64,000 nucleotides of DNA from Methylobacterium sp. SyP6R (GCF_019216885.1 NZ_JAAQRC020000001.1:4963501-5027500); one strand, 5' to 3'; positions 27,683-39,090 are shown, counted from the stretch's first letter. Notes: generated from the letters alone by a model not told the origin. A program made the numbers and translations.

Positions 27683-27712
27683 AAAAAAGCCGGCCCCCTG
27701 CGAAGCCGGCCT
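27683..27712 (-). terminator. Rho-independent terminator
   Basis: Minus strand: GGCCGGC, loop TTCGCAGGGG, GCCGGC, then TTTTTT. It lies 57 nt past the stop of the small gene at 27769-28029 and supports that gene being transcribed. Confidence 0.75.
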
Positions 27713-27768
27713 GTCGATGGGGTTTCGGCCCCAGGGCGGGGCCTCGTGGGAGAGGAGCCGCGCCGCCT

Positions 27769-28029
27769 TCAGCGCCGCCTTGCGTCCCCCGAAGCCTCCG
27801 ACACCAGCCGGCCGAGGCCGCGCTGGTCGAGGCGAGCGGGCTTCACCTCGGCCGATTTCGCCCCGACCCTGCCGGGCGCGATGGTGCCGGTGGTGGCCGG
27901 GTCGGGAATGGCAGCGAGCGCCGGGCTCGGCGCCCGGTCCTTCTCGCGTAGCGCGATCCAGTTCGCCGCCGTGGTCAGCGCGGCGATCGCGATGATGACT
28001 TTGATTCCGCCGGTGAGGAGGCGCCACAT
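27769..28029 (-). CDS. Small single-pass membrane protein, unknown
   Basis: 86 aa starting MWRLLTGGIKVIIAIAALTTAANWIALRE: one hydrophobic segment, then a basic/Pro-containing tail. The terminator just downstream on the same strand supports it. No recognised family; no clear ribosome binding site. Confidence 0.5.
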   Translation of the reverse strand: MWRLLTGGIKVIIAIAALTTAANWIALREKDRAPSPALAAIPDPATTGTIAPGRVGAKSAEVKPARLDQRGLGRLVSEASGDARRR

Positions 28030-28548
28030 GGCTGGTCGGGACCCACGATCTCGTCGGGCCGGCGATCCGGCCCGTCCGAACAGTCTTGGGCCACAATGCT
28101 TAACGCGCGGCCCCTCGCGGCGCGGATAGGACCGTCCCACATCGGGAGCCGGCAAGTCGGCGCGTCGGCCGGGCGGGGTCTTGCCACGTCGAGCGCAAGT
28201 CTGGTGGGCCATGCGCCAGGGTCGCGGTTCCTGTTCCCCGAACCCGTGACGCTCCTGCGACTGCTCGGCCCACTGAGCCTCACAGGAATAGGTTGCAGAG
28301 AACTGGTCCGCCCCACCCCGTCATCGCCGACCTCTTTGCCGCACAGCCCGGATGGGTTCCGGAAGCCTCCGGGCGCGCCGGCATCGAGGACGGCCCGTGT
28401 AAGCCAGACCGGGCCGGGGGAGCAACCGGAATGCGGGCCCCGCCCTTGCGTCTAAACGCATCGGCCGGAAAAGCTTGACCGGATCCGAGAAAAAACCCGG
28501 CGGGCGCGGGCCTGCCGGGTCGAATCAGGTGATCGGCCTATGGCGCAT
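28030..28548. other. Gene-free stretch, 519 bp
   Basis: I see no convincing coding frame. The only feature is the terminator of the aminotransferase gene at its right end. Confidence 0.5.
28489..28519 (-). terminator. Rho-independent terminator of the aspartate aminotransferase gene
   Basis: Minus strand: CCCGGC, loop AGGCCCGCGCCC, GCCGGG, followed by seven T. It starts about 30 nt after the stop codon. Confidence 0.85.
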
Positions 28549-31154
<2,606 letters not shown>

Positions 31155-31171
31155 GCCGGAGAGCGGCAAGG

Positions 31172-32032
31172 TCAGCCCGGAATCACGTCCACGATCTCGT
31201 AGGTATCCGGATCGATGATGACGATGTCGTCGCCGACCAGCACGTACTGGAAGCCGCGATAGGCCGGGACCAGGGTGAGGATCGCCGGCGGCAGGGCGTG
31301 CAGCGTCACCGAGCGCGGCACCGCGACGCCGGCGCGCAGGGCGAAGTTGACGCCCGTCAGCGGCCGCACGCCGGAGCGCACGATGGTCTGGCGGAACTCG
31401 GTGCGCTTCGTGGTGTCGAGCCGCGAGACGGCGCCCCTCGCCTCGGACCGGCCGCCGCCGCGCTCGCCGCGTTCACCCCGCTCGGCTCCACGCTCGCCGC
31501 GATCTCCCCGCTCGGCTCCGCGCTCGCCACGCTCCGCGCCGCGCTCGCCGCGGTCTCCCCGCTCGCCGCGCTCCGCGCCACGCTCACCGCGCTCGCCGCG
31601 CTCCGCGCCACGCTCGCCGCCCGGCTCGGTCCCGCGTCCGCCCCGCTCGCCCTGCTCGGCCCCGCGCGCGCCGGCACCCGGCTGGGCGCCCTCGCCACCG
31701 GCCCGGCCGCCAGGGGCCCCCGGCTGCTGGCCCGCGCCGCCCGCCGGCCCGGCCCCGCCGCCCGGCTGGGCCGCACCGGCGCCACCGCGAGGACCGGCCG
31801 CACCACCCGCGCCGCCACCGGCCCCCACGCCCGCGCCACCGCCGGCACCACCGACGCCCGCTCCTCCGCCGGCACCACCCGCGGCCCCGCCGGCCGCACC
31901 CGCACCGCCGCCCCCTGCTCCGCCGCCGGCACCACCTGCGCCACCCTGTGCGAAGGCCGTGGCCGCGCCGAGCACCAGCACGGCGGCCGTCATCGTTCCC
32001 CGAAGCGCCTTGCCGCGAATGAGCTTGCTCAT
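31172..32032 (-). CDS. DUF1236 protein with Gly/Ala-rich and RGE-repeat region, exported
   Basis: 286 aa from the ATG at 32032 with GAGAGGGG upstream. Signal peptide to about residue 30 (AVLVLGAATAFAQ). Residues 31-200 are low complexity: first GGAGGGAG-type, then ERGERGAERGDRG-type charged repeats. The C-terminal 75 residues (GVNFALRAGVAVPRSVTLHALP...YVLVGDDIVIIDPDTYEIVDVIPG) are the DUF1236 domain, found in periplasmic proteins of Rhizobiales. Function unknown. Confidence 0.8.
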   Translation of the reverse strand: MSKLIRGKALRGTMTAAVLVLGAATAFAQGGAGGAGGGAGGGGAGAAGGAAGGAGGGAGVGGAGGGAGVGAGGGAGGAAGPRGGAGAAQPGGGAGPAGGAGQQPGAPGGRAGGEGAQPGAGARGAEQGERGGRGTEPGGERGAERGERGERGAERGERGDRGERGAERGERGAERGDRGERGAERGERGERGGGRSEARGAVSRLDTTKRTEFRQTIVRSGVRPLTGVNFALRAGVAVPRSVTLHALPPAILTLVPAYRGFQYVLVGDDIVIIDPDTYEIVDVIPG

Positions 32033-32162
32033 GTGACCCCTCTCCCGGCACCGCACCCGCGCGGCCGATGGCGCGGGTTGCTGCAGTGCCGGGCCGCAAC
32101 GGAGAGGTGTGGGAAATGGTTCCGCACACCCGCCCGGTCCCGGAGGACCGGGCGGGCGGGCC

Positions 32163-33242
32163 TCAGCCGATCGCCTCCGCCACCGCGAGCCCGCAGGCCG
32201 CCGTGTCGGCGTTGCCGCCGAGGTCGCGGGTGCGCAAAGTCCGCTCGGCCAGCACCCGCTCGATGCCGGCGACGATCTCGGCCGCGGCGTCCTTCTCGCC
32301 CAGATGCTCCAGCATCATCGCGCCGGACCAGATCTGGCCGATCGGGTTGGCGATGCCCTGGCCGGCGATGTCCGGGGCCGAGCCGTGGACCGGCTCGAAC
32401 AGCGACGGAAAATCCCGGTCCGGGTTGATGTTGCCGGACGGCGCGATGCCGATCGTGCCGGTGCAGGCGGGGCCGAGATCCGACAGGATATCGCCGAAGA
32501 GGTTGGAGGCCACCACCACGTCGAACCAGTCCGGATGCAGCACGAAATGCGCCGTCAGGATGTCGATGTGGTACTTGTCCCAGGCGACGTCGGGATAGTG
32601 GCGCGCCATCTCCTGCACCCGCTCGTCCCAGTACGGCATGGTGATCGAGATGCCGTTCGACTTGGTGGCCGAGGTCAGGTGCTTCTTCGGCCGGCTGCTC
32701 GCCAGCTCGAAGGCGAATTTCAGAACCCGGTCGGTGCCGCGGCGGGTGAAGACCGATTCCTGCACGGCGAATTCGCGATCGGTGCCCTGGAACATCCGGC
32801 CGCCGACCGAGGAATACTCGCCCTCGGTGTTCTCGCGCACGACCCAGAAGTCGATGTCGCCGGGCTTGCGGCCGGCGAGCGGGCTCGGCACGCCGGGCAT
32901 CAACCGGACCGGGCGCAGGTTGATGTACTGGTCGAACTCGCGCCGGAACAGGATCAGCGAGTTCCACAAGGAGACGTGGTCCGGGATCTTCTCCGGCCAG
33001 CCGACGGCACCGAAGAAGATCGCGTCGTGCCCGCCGATCTGCGCCTTCCAGTCCTCCGGCATCATCCGGCCGTGCTTGGCGTAGTAATCGTAGGACGAGA
33101 AGTCGAACCAGTCCTGCTGCAGCGTGAAGCCGTGGCGCTTGGCCGCCTGCTCCAGCACGCGCACGCCCTCCGGCACCGTCTCCTTGCCGATGCCGTCCCC
33201 GGGGATCACGGCGATGCGGTAATGGCGCTTGGCTGACGGCAT
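32163..33242 (-). CDS. Tartrate/D-malate dehydrogenase-type beta-decarboxylating oxidoreductase
   Basis: 359 aa from an ATG with GAGGG upstream. It belongs to the isocitrate/isopropylmalate dehydrogenase superfamily: IAVIPGDGIGKE, WVVRENTEGEYSSVGG, DVVVASNLFGDILSDLGP (metal Asp residues), and LFEPVHGSAPDIAGQGIANP. The REN-TEGEYSSVGG form is typical of TtuC/DmlA, which oxidise tartrate or D-malate with NAD and Mn2+. Substrate cannot be told from sequence alone. Confidence 0.88.
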   Translation of the reverse strand: MPSAKRHYRIAVIPGDGIGKETVPEGVRVLEQAAKRHGFTLQQDWFDFSSYDYYAKHGRMMPEDWKAQIGGHDAIFFGAVGWPEKIPDHVSLWNSLILFRREFDQYINLRPVRLMPGVPSPLAGRKPGDIDFWVVRENTEGEYSSVGGRMFQGTDREFAVQESVFTRRGTDRVLKFAFELASSRPKKHLTSATKSNGISITMPYWDERVQEMARHYPDVAWDKYHIDILTAHFVLHPDWFDVVVASNLFGDILSDLGPACTGTIGIAPSGNINPDRDFPSLFEPVHGSAPDIAGQGIANPIGQIWSGAMMLEHLGEKDAAAEIVAGIERVLAERTLRTRDLGGNADTAACGLAVAEAIG

Positions 33243-33307
33243 GGGATTCCCTCCTGTTTTTTCGCCCCCGCCGTCGCGCATCCGGCCGCCCCGGTCAATC
33301 GCCGTTC

Positions 33308-33397
33308 GGTGTCTCTCACAAAACTCCCGATCACCGTCGTCGCTCGCTGTGGCAGCATCGGTGCAACGGGAGTTTTGTGAGGTGCACTCACGCCACC
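33308..33397. repeat. Palindromic dispersed repeat family 2, copy A
   Basis: Perfect 15-bp arms CTCACAAAACTCCCG (33315-33329) and CGGGAGTTTTGTGAG (33367-33381). The element also includes GGTGGCGTGAGTGCAC on the minus strand, which holds the stop codon of the ClC gene. A second copy is at 41472-41560. Confidence 0.85.
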
Positions 33398-35208
33398 TCT
33401 CCGACGCTCGCCCTGCGCTGGCGGTCGAGCTCGTCGCTGTAGCGCTTGAGGGTGTGCTTCTCGGTGAGGATGCCGATCACCCGGGCGGCCTCGCGGCTCT
33501 CGACCACCGCGAGCGCCTCGCTCTCGGCCTTGTCGAACAGGGCGACCGCCTCCTTGGCGTTCATCTGCGGCACGAGCACCTGATCGCGGTAGCGCAAGAG
33601 ATCGGCGACCCGGGTCTCGGCCGCCTTGTCGTCGATCGGCGCGGCATGGGCCTCGGCCACCAGCACGATGCCGGCATAGAGCCCGGCCTCGTCGACGGCG
33701 ACGACCTGGGTCCCTGAACCGAGCGGGAAGGCGCGCCGGAACGCCGCCAGCGTGGTGTCGCTGCGCACGGTGCGGACCTCCCGGCGCATCAGCTGGCCGA
33801 CCGTGAGGGTGCGGATCCAGCCGACATCGTGGGCGCTGCGGATCGACTCGCCGCGCAGATGGAAGCGCCAGGTCGCGAAGGAATAGCCGAAGGTCTTGCG
33901 GACGGTGAGCGAGGAGGCGATCACCGCCACCAGCACCAGGCCGGCGATGGGGAAGTCGCCGGTCACCTCCAGCGCCAGGAAGGTCATCGTCATCGGCCCG
34001 CCGATCACCGCGACGGCGAGCGCGCTCATCCCCACCACCGCGTAGGTCACCGGCGGCAGCACCATGGCGACCAGCGGCGGGGCCAGCATCACGAAGATCT
34101 TGCCGGCGAGCGCCCCGAGGAACAGCGAGGCGAAGAACAGCCCGCCGCGAAAGCCCGAGCCGATCGAGACCGCCGAGGCGAGCGCCTTGGCGAGGAAAAG
34201 GAGGATCAGCCCGGCCGCGCCGGTCGCCGCACCGTCCTCGGTCAGGTTGAGGTGGAGCGCCCCGTGCCCGGCCGAGAGCACCTGCGGCGTCGCCACCAAA
34301 GCCAGCACCCCGACCGCGACGCCGCCGAGGACCGGCCGGGCGAGCGGCGGCACCTTGGTGCGGCGCACCCCCTCCTCCACCAGCGTGACGCCCTGCATGA
34401 TCAGGATGCCGAGACCGGCGCAGATCAGCCCGAGGCCCAGCGTCGGCAGGTAATCGGCCGGGCCGACCGGCGGGGTCGGCCCGATGGTGATGACCGTCTG
34501 GTGCCCGAGGATCGCCCGGGACACGAAGGCGCCGGCCAAGGCCGCGGTGACCACCGGCGTGAGCGAGGCGATGGCGTAGGTGCCGATGATCAGCTCGAAG
34601 GCGTAGAACGCCCCGGTCAGCGGCGCCCCGAACGCCGCCGCGATGGCGGCCGCCGCCGCGCAGCCCACAAGGATCCGCATGTCGTTGCGGCGCAACTCGA
34701 AGCTGAGGCCCAGGCGCGAGGCGAATCCGGCCGAGATCTGGGTATAGCCGGCCTCGAGCCCGACGGAGGCGCCGCAGCCGTTCGAGATCAGGTTCTGGAC
34801 CGCGACCAGCACGGAGTCGCGCAGCGAGAGCCGGCCGCCATGCAGCGCGTTGGCCTCGATCGGGTCGATCACCGGGCTGCCCGGGACCCGCCGCACCCGG
34901 CTCCCGAGCCAGAGCGCCAACCCGAGAGCGACGCCGCCCAGAGCCGGTACGCCGAGCGCCACCAGCGGCGGCACGTGGGCCGTCGCGCTCAGGCGCTCGT
35001 CGAGGTCGAGGCCGAACAGCCATTCATGCGCCCCTTGCGCCGCCCAGCCCATGAAGCTGACCAGCGCCCCCGACACGCAGCCGACGAGGGCCGCGAGCAG
35101 GATCAGGCCGATCTCGCCGCCGCGCACCCAGGCGCGCAAGGCCCCCGGCGCCTGCACGAGAGCGCTCTCCGTCAGGGAGCGGCGGACCGTCTCGGATTTC
35201 GGCGTCAT
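33388..35208 (-). CDS. ClC-family chloride channel/transporter with CBS domains
   Basis: 606 aa from the ATG at 35208. The ClC core spans about 25-415 with GCGASVGLEAGYTQ (the GxEGP-like filter loop), GSGFRGGLFFASLFLGA and the late membrane segments. Two CBS motifs follow (about 455-600: LMRREVRTVRSDTTLAAF, VLVPQMNAKEAVALFDKAESEALAVVE), which usually bind nucleotides to gate transport. The last residues and stop codon lie inside repeat family 2. Confidence 0.9.
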   Translation of the reverse strand: MTPKSETVRRSLTESALVQAPGALRAWVRGGEIGLILLAALVGCVSGALVSFMGWAAQGAHEWLFGLDLDERLSATAHVPPLVALGVPALGGVALGLALWLGSRVRRVPGSPVIDPIEANALHGGRLSLRDSVLVAVQNLISNGCGASVGLEAGYTQISAGFASRLGLSFELRRNDMRILVGCAAAAAIAAAFGAPLTGAFYAFELIIGTYAIASLTPVVTAALAGAFVSRAILGHQTVITIGPTPPVGPADYLPTLGLGLICAGLGILIMQGVTLVEEGVRRTKVPPLARPVLGGVAVGVLALVATPQVLSAGHGALHLNLTEDGAATGAAGLILLFLAKALASAVSIGSGFRGGLFFASLFLGALAGKIFVMLAPPLVAMVLPPVTYAVVGMSALAVAVIGGPMTMTFLALEVTGDFPIAGLVLVAVIASSLTVRKTFGYSFATWRFHLRGESIRSAHDVGWIRTLTVGQLMRREVRTVRSDTTLAAFRRAFPLGSGTQVVAVDEAGLYAGIVLVAEAHAAPIDDKAAETRVADLLRYRDQVLVPQMNAKEAVALFDKAESEALAVVESREAARVIGILTEKHTLKRYSDELDRQRRASVGEVA

Positions 35209-35391
35209 CGGACCGGAGGATCGGGCTTGTCGGGAATCGGCGGGCGCCGGCCGCGGTTTACGGCGTGGAGGCCGACCGGTCGATGACCATTCGGAATGGA
35301 GCCGGCGCAGATTCCCGCCCTTTCGGTGCGAAAGCCGCGGATCGGCGCTTGCCACGACGCTCGGGCCGGACTACACAGCCCCCCGTCGCGA

Positions 35392-35468
35392 GCCGCCATA
35401 GCTCAGTTGGTTAGAGCGCTAGATTGTGGATCTAGAGGTCCCCCGTTCGAGCCGGGGTGGCGGTACCA
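35392..35468 (+). tRNA. tRNA-His (anticodon GTG), lacking encoded G-1
   Basis: 77 nt with a full cloverleaf: acceptor GCCGCCA/TGGCGGT, D arm GCTC..GAGC, anticodon arm CTAGA-TTGTGGA-TCTAG with GTG at 35426-35428, T arm CCCCG-TTCGAGC-CGGGG, encoded CCA. The base before position 1 is A, the first pair is G1-U72 and the discriminator is A73. This is the noncanonical tRNA-His known from some alphaproteobacteria, paired with a divergent HisRS. Confidence 0.97.
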
Positions 35469-35604
35469 CGGACACTCGCGGATCGAAGCACCGGCGCCGG
35501 GCGCCGCGGATGCGCCGAACGATCCGCACCAATCCTTTCAAATTTGTTAAGGCATCGGACAAGTGGTCTGTGCACATCTGTCCCCGGAACGAGGGGAGGA
35601 CGGT

Positions 35605-35895
35605 GTGCAGCGCTACTTCTTCGATCTGAGCGCCGGTGCGTGGCAGTGCCGGGACGATATCGGGCTCATTCTGTGCAGCCAGGACGAGATCCGCGGCGAG
35701 GCGACCCGGACGGCGATCGAGTTCGCCGGGGCGGGCCTGGCCGGTGCCGATCTCTCCGACCTGAGGGTTCGGGTCCGCGACCGGACCGGCGAGCCCGTCA
35801 TGACCGTGAGCCTCGCCCTCACCGTGCGCGGGCCGGAGGAGCCGTTGCGGCTGGCGTCGCGCGCTGCCCGGCCCCGGATGGTGCGGGCTGCCTGA
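35605..35895 (+). CDS. DUF6894-like small protein
   Basis: 96 aa from a GTG with GGGGAGGA upstream. It opens QRYFFDLSAGAWQCRDDIGLIL and ends a beta/alpha fold with LRVRVRDRTGEPVMTVSLAL, the pattern of DUF6894, common in Rhizobiales and often stress-related. It is followed by a divergent VanZ-like gene. Confidence 0.75.
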   Translation: MQRYFFDLSAGAWQCRDDIGLILCSQDEIRGEATRTAIEFAGAGLAGADLSDLRVRVRDRTGEPVMTVSLALTVRGPEEPLRLASRAARPRMVRAA

Positions 35896-35926
35896 CGGCG
35901 GCAGCGGGCGGTCGGTACCGCCCGCC

Positions 35927-36295
35927 CTACCCGGTTGCGATCCGGCGGCCGGCAAGGCCGCGCGCGGCGGCGAGCCCGATCAGGGCGCCGCCCGCGCTCG
36001 CCGCGAAGTCGACGGCCTGCGCGGTGCGGCCCGGGACCCAGAACTGTCCGATCTCCAGGATGCCGGCGAGGAGCGCGAGGCTGAGGCCGAGACGCCAGGC
36101 CGGCAGGCGGGGAAAGCCCAAGCCGAGAAGCCCCGCCGTGCCCGCATAGGCGAGGAGGTGCTCGACCTGGCCGGCTGCGCCGGTGCGCAGCTCCCAGTCC
36201 TTGGGGATCCAGGACAGCCAGACCAGAACCGGCAGGCAGGCGAGGCCCGCCATCCCGGCGATGCGCCGCAGATCCGGCCGCGCGATCGACCCCAT
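35927..36295 (-). CDS. VanZ-like family membrane protein
   Basis: 122 aa with three or four hydrophobic segments. The motif EIGQFWVPGRTAQAVDFAASAGGALIG (split around residues 80-106) is the VanZ-like family hallmark. VanZ itself gives low-level teicoplanin resistance; most homologues have no known role. Confidence 0.8.
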   Translation of the reverse strand: MGSIARPDLRRIAGMAGLACLPVLVWLSWIPKDWELRTGAAGQVEHLLAYAGTAGLLGLGFPRLPAWRLGLSLALLAGILEIGQFWVPGRTAQAVDFAASAGGALIGLAAARGLAGRRIATG

Positions 36296-36501
36296 GCCCC
36301 GCCCCTTTCGTCCCGGTCACCTGCCGCCCCGGCCCACCCGGCGTCTCGCCCGGATGGTCGACCGGACGGACCCGGCCGCACAAGCGCGCCATCGGGTGCG
36401 GCACCGGTCCTCGACCCTCGCGATCGGGGTTACGCCGATGGCGGTAGATGGAACGATCGGCCAAGCGGTGCGATAGCCGGACAGAGAGCCGGAGGCGCCC
36501 G

Positions 36502-36708
36502 ATGACCGATACCGCCGAGACGTCCCTTCCCCCCGGCGCCGCCCCGTCCGAGGCCGAGCGCGACGAGGAGGCGTTCCACATCCCGGACGAGCTCGCGCTG
36601 GCGCTGACCGAGTTCGCGGCCGTGGAGCAGGTCTCCCGCGGGGAAGCGATCTGCCTCATCCTGCGGGATTACCTGCGGGCCAAGGGTTACCTGCCAAGGG
36701 TTACCTGA
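36502..36708 (+). CDS. Small protein, possible ribbon-helix-helix-like
   Basis: 68 aa from an ATG with GGAGGC upstream. The C-terminal half (ALTEFAAVEQVSRGEAICLIL, RDYLRAKGYLP) resembles the helix pair of RHH regulators, preceded by an acidic N terminus. No toxin partner is obvious. Confidence 0.6.
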   Translation: MTDTAETSLPPGAAPSEAERDEEAFHIPDELALALTEFAAVEQVSRGEAICLILRDYLRAKGYLPRVT

Positions 36709-36742
36709 AGGGCGCGCCCTGGCCTTAGGCCCTCCGCGGTCG

Positions 36743-36931
36743 TCAGGCCGCGCCGCGCAGCTGGATCTCCAGGCGGCCGACATCCTCCGTCAGCCGCTCG
36801 ACGATGCGCCGCGCCTCGCCGTCCCCGGGCGCGGCCCGCAGGGCGTCGGACGCCGCCGCGAGCGATTCGCGCTTGGCCTGGAGCGCGAAGGCGATCTGGG
36901 CCCTGGCCATCTCGGGTGTCCTGTCGGCCAT
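36743..36931 (-). CDS. Small helical protein, unknown
   Basis: 62 aa from an ATG with GGAGGAC upstream. It is predicted almost wholly helical with heptad-like spacing (ARAQIAFALQAKRESLAAAS, IVERLTEDVGRLEIQL). No recognised family. Confidence 0.6.
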   Translation of the reverse strand: MADRTPEMARAQIAFALQAKRESLAAASDALRAAPGDGEARRIVERLTEDVGRLEIQLRGAA

Positions 36932-37126
36932 GTCTGTCCTCCTCCGATACCGGTGATGCGAAGAGACCATCGAGCCAACGCGCCGGGTGCGGTCCGGATG
37001 CGGTGGATGCGACGATTCGGACGCGCGACGCGAAAAGCAGGTCCCTCGCGCGAGGAACCTGCGTTGAGATCATGCTCCGTCGCCAACCGATCGACCGTCG
37101 GGACGATCGATCGGCGGGATCCTGCG

Positions 37127-37423
37127 TCAGCAGTCGTTGGCCTGCTGCGCGGCGGTCTTCTCGCCTTTCGACTGCCGGCTGACATCGGCCGGCGAGGTCG
37201 CGGTCTGCGAGCCGAGATTCTGCATCGCCCCCACCGTACCGGGCGATTCGGCCTTCGCGCCGGGCGTGACCGAGGCGGTGGAGGACGGATCGACGTTCGA
37301 GCTCTTGTCCATCTTCTGCGCCGTATTCCCGGCGGTCTGCCCGGGCGCGCAGGGGCCGGCGGTCGCCCCGAGCGTCCCGGCGAGCAGGAAGAGGCCGGCA
37401 CCGAGCGCGATAAAGCGTGTCAT
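37127..37423 (-). CDS. Small secreted protein, unknown
   Basis: 98 aa. A signal peptide to about residue 23 (LGAGLFLLAGTLGATAG) is followed by a Ser/Thr/Ala-rich, probably disordered mature part and a C-terminal Cys. GGAGGAA precedes the ATG. An EcfG-like promoter (GGAAC, 16 nt, TGTT) lies 33-57 nt upstream, so it may belong to the general stress response. Confidence 0.65.
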   Translation of the reverse strand: MTRFIALGAGLFLLAGTLGATAGPCAPGQTAGNTAQKMDKSSNVDPSSTASVTPGAKAESPGTVGAMQNLGSQTATSPADVSRQSKGEKTAAQQANDC

Positions 37424-37455
37424 CGAATTTCCTCCGAGGGTTGTTGTCTCCGCTC

Positions 37456-37480
37456 AACAACCACACGGATATCCGGTTCC
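37456..37480 (-). promoter_or_regulatory. EcfG-like (general stress) promoter candidate
   Basis: Minus strand GGAAC, 16-nt spacer, TGTT, against the alphaproteobacterial EcfG consensus GGAAC-N16/17-CGTT. One mismatch in the -10 box. Predicted start of transcription leaves a leader of about 20-25 nt. Confidence 0.4.
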
Positions 37481-37644
37481 TCGCCCATTGGGCTGCGGCA
37501 AGCCCGGCCGATCTTCGCGAGCGCGCGAATCCGAAACCGGATTCCGAAAGCCCAATCGCGGTAGCAGCGCTGCCACAGATTTCGATCGCCGGCAAAACCG
37601 AAAATGCCGCTTGCGTTTTGTGCGCTGCACGCTAATGTGTGCAT

Positions 37645-37734
37645 CGCACGGTCGCGATGGCGTCGCGGCGGTGCAGCCCTCTTTGGGCGTTTCCTCCCTA
37701 GACTTCGGGCCGCTCGCAAGAGCGGCCTTTTTTT
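37645..37734 (+). ncRNA. Candidate small RNA with CCUCCC motif
   Basis: A promoter-like TTGCGT (37611-37616), 16-nt spacer, TAATGT (37633-37638) is followed by about 90 nt ending in a strong terminator. The transcript would hold a small GCCC-TCTTT-GGGC hairpin, then an unpaired TTTCCTCCCTAG, which is complementary to Shine-Dalgarno sequences. No protein frame with a start and binding site is seen in it. Confidence 0.55.
37708..37734 (+). terminator. Rho-independent terminator of the candidate sRNA
   Basis: GGCCGCTC, tetraloop GCAA, GAGCGGCC, then seven T. Confidence 0.9.
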
Positions 37735-37837
37735 CTTGGGGCGGAGTCATCTCCTCGACCCATGGGGTGAACGCGAAGAAGGGCCGCGCACGGCGCAGCC
37801 CCTCGACGAACGATCGGATCAGTGCGGGGCCGTGGGG

Positions 37838-38137
37838 TCAGCTCGGCAGCATCTCCCCCGGGCGCGACTGGGCGTAGAGGCTCGCCCCGGCATCGGCCCC
37901 GACGACCCGCACCAGGGCGGCCTGGTCGCAGGTGCCGGCGATGCGCAGGCCGAGCCGGTGCAGATGGTCCTTGTCGGTGCAGTAGGCCGCCAGCCGCGCC
38001 CGTCCGGTCACGGGCATGCGCGAGACCAGCGCATCCACGTCGTCCTCGCTGGCCCGGTGCAAGACGGCCAGGAGTTCGAGGGGAATCGGGTAGCGCGCGA
38101 ACGCCGTGGGCAGCGGGCGGGTCTGAGCTTGCGGCAT
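37838..38137 (-). CDS. Hypothetical protein
   Basis: 99 aa from an ATG with GAGGTG upstream. It contains a helical repeat-like stretch (LELLAVLHRASEDDVDALVSR) and two cysteines. Possibly a small cytoplasmic regulator of the kind common in Methylobacterium; I do not recognise it. Confidence 0.6.
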   Translation of the reverse strand: MPQAQTRPLPTAFARYPIPLELLAVLHRASEDDVDALVSRMPVTGRARLAAYCTDKDHLHRLGLRIAGTCDQAALVRVVGADAGASLYAQSRPGEMLPS

Positions 38138-38383
38138 GGATCACCTCGGTGCGGTTCAGGTTCGCCCGATCCTCCGACGCGCATGGTTAGCGAACGGTTA
38201 AGGCGCCGGCGGTACCGCTCACGGCCAGTGTCGGAGAGGAACGCACCGGCTTCCGCGGTGGTACCGCGCCCGTCACATCGATCGGACCGGCCGGCGCGGC
38301 ACCGGGCCGCAACGATCAGACCGGCGGTTCGAGCTTCGTTACCACGTCATGGGTCAATTCGCCGAGATCGCGCGTGGCCGGAT

Positions 38384-38400
38384 CATACGCATAACGTATG
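38384..38400. promoter_or_regulatory. Inverted repeat CATACG-N5-CGTATG in a 346-bp gap
   Basis: Perfect 6-bp arms 84 bp before the gene at 38484, in a locally AT-richer stretch. Possible operator. Nothing else recognisable is seen in 38138-38483, apart from a short open frame on the minus strand without a good start. Confidence 0.35.
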
Positions 38401-38483
38401 GAGCAACCTTTCGCGCGAATGATTGTAGTGGAAATCCCGCGCCGATTCGCGGACCGGCAATTGGTCGACCGGACTGAGACGTG

Positions 38484-39056
38484 ATGAGTGAGCAGACCAG
38501 TGCGGAGGCCGTCTCGGCCGAAGCCGTGCGCCGTAGCCTCGACGGTTGCTTGCGTGCGCCCGCATTCCGGCGGTCGCAGAAGCTGGCGGCCTTCCTGAGC
38601 TACGTCGTCGAGGAGGAACTGGCCGGGCGGGGTGAGGGCATCAAGGCCTACACCATCGCCACCCAGGCCCTCGGCCGGGCCGACAGCTTCGATCCGAGCA
38701 ACGATCCGAGCGTGCGGGTCGAGGCCGGCCGCCTGCGCCGCGTCCTCGACGAGGTCTATGCCGACGAAGGCCGGCAATGGCCGATCCGGATCCTGGTGCC
38801 CGTCGGCGCCTACCGCCCGACCTTCGTGCCTCAGGCGGGCGAGGAGGCGCCGCCGGAGGACACGACACGGCCCGTCGCCGTCCTGGTCCCGATGTCGCCC
38901 CCGGCTGTCGCGCGGCCGGTGCGGCGCATCGGGGCCCAGGCCCTGGCGCTGTTCGACACCCGCGGCCAGGCCGTGCTGGCGCTGCTCCTCGCGGTGATCG
39001 CGTTCCTGCTCGCCGTCGAGGTCGCGCTGCAGATCTACGTCCTCACCGCCGCCTGA
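38484..39056 (+). CDS. Membrane protein with adenylate-cyclase-associated N-terminal domain
   Basis: 190 aa. Residues 10-110 (RSQKLAAFLSYVVEEELAGRG, GRADSFDPSNDPSVRVEAGRLRR, VGAYRPTF) match the domain that usually precedes TolB-like/TPR or cyclase modules in alphaproteobacterial proteins. Here it ends with a single C-terminal TM helix (about 160-187) instead, so it looks like a stand-alone membrane-tethered version. Function unknown. Confidence 0.75.
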   Translation: MSEQTSAEAVSAEAVRRSLDGCLRAPAFRRSQKLAAFLSYVVEEELAGRGEGIKAYTIATQALGRADSFDPSNDPSVRVEAGRLRRVLDEVYADEGRQWPIRILVPVGAYRPTFVPQAGEEAPPEDTTRPVAVLVPMSPPAVARPVRRIGAQALALFDTRGQAVLALLLAVIAFLLAVEVALQIYVLTAA

Positions 39057-39090
39057 GCGCCGTGCCCTTCGGTATAGGTCACATAGCCTG

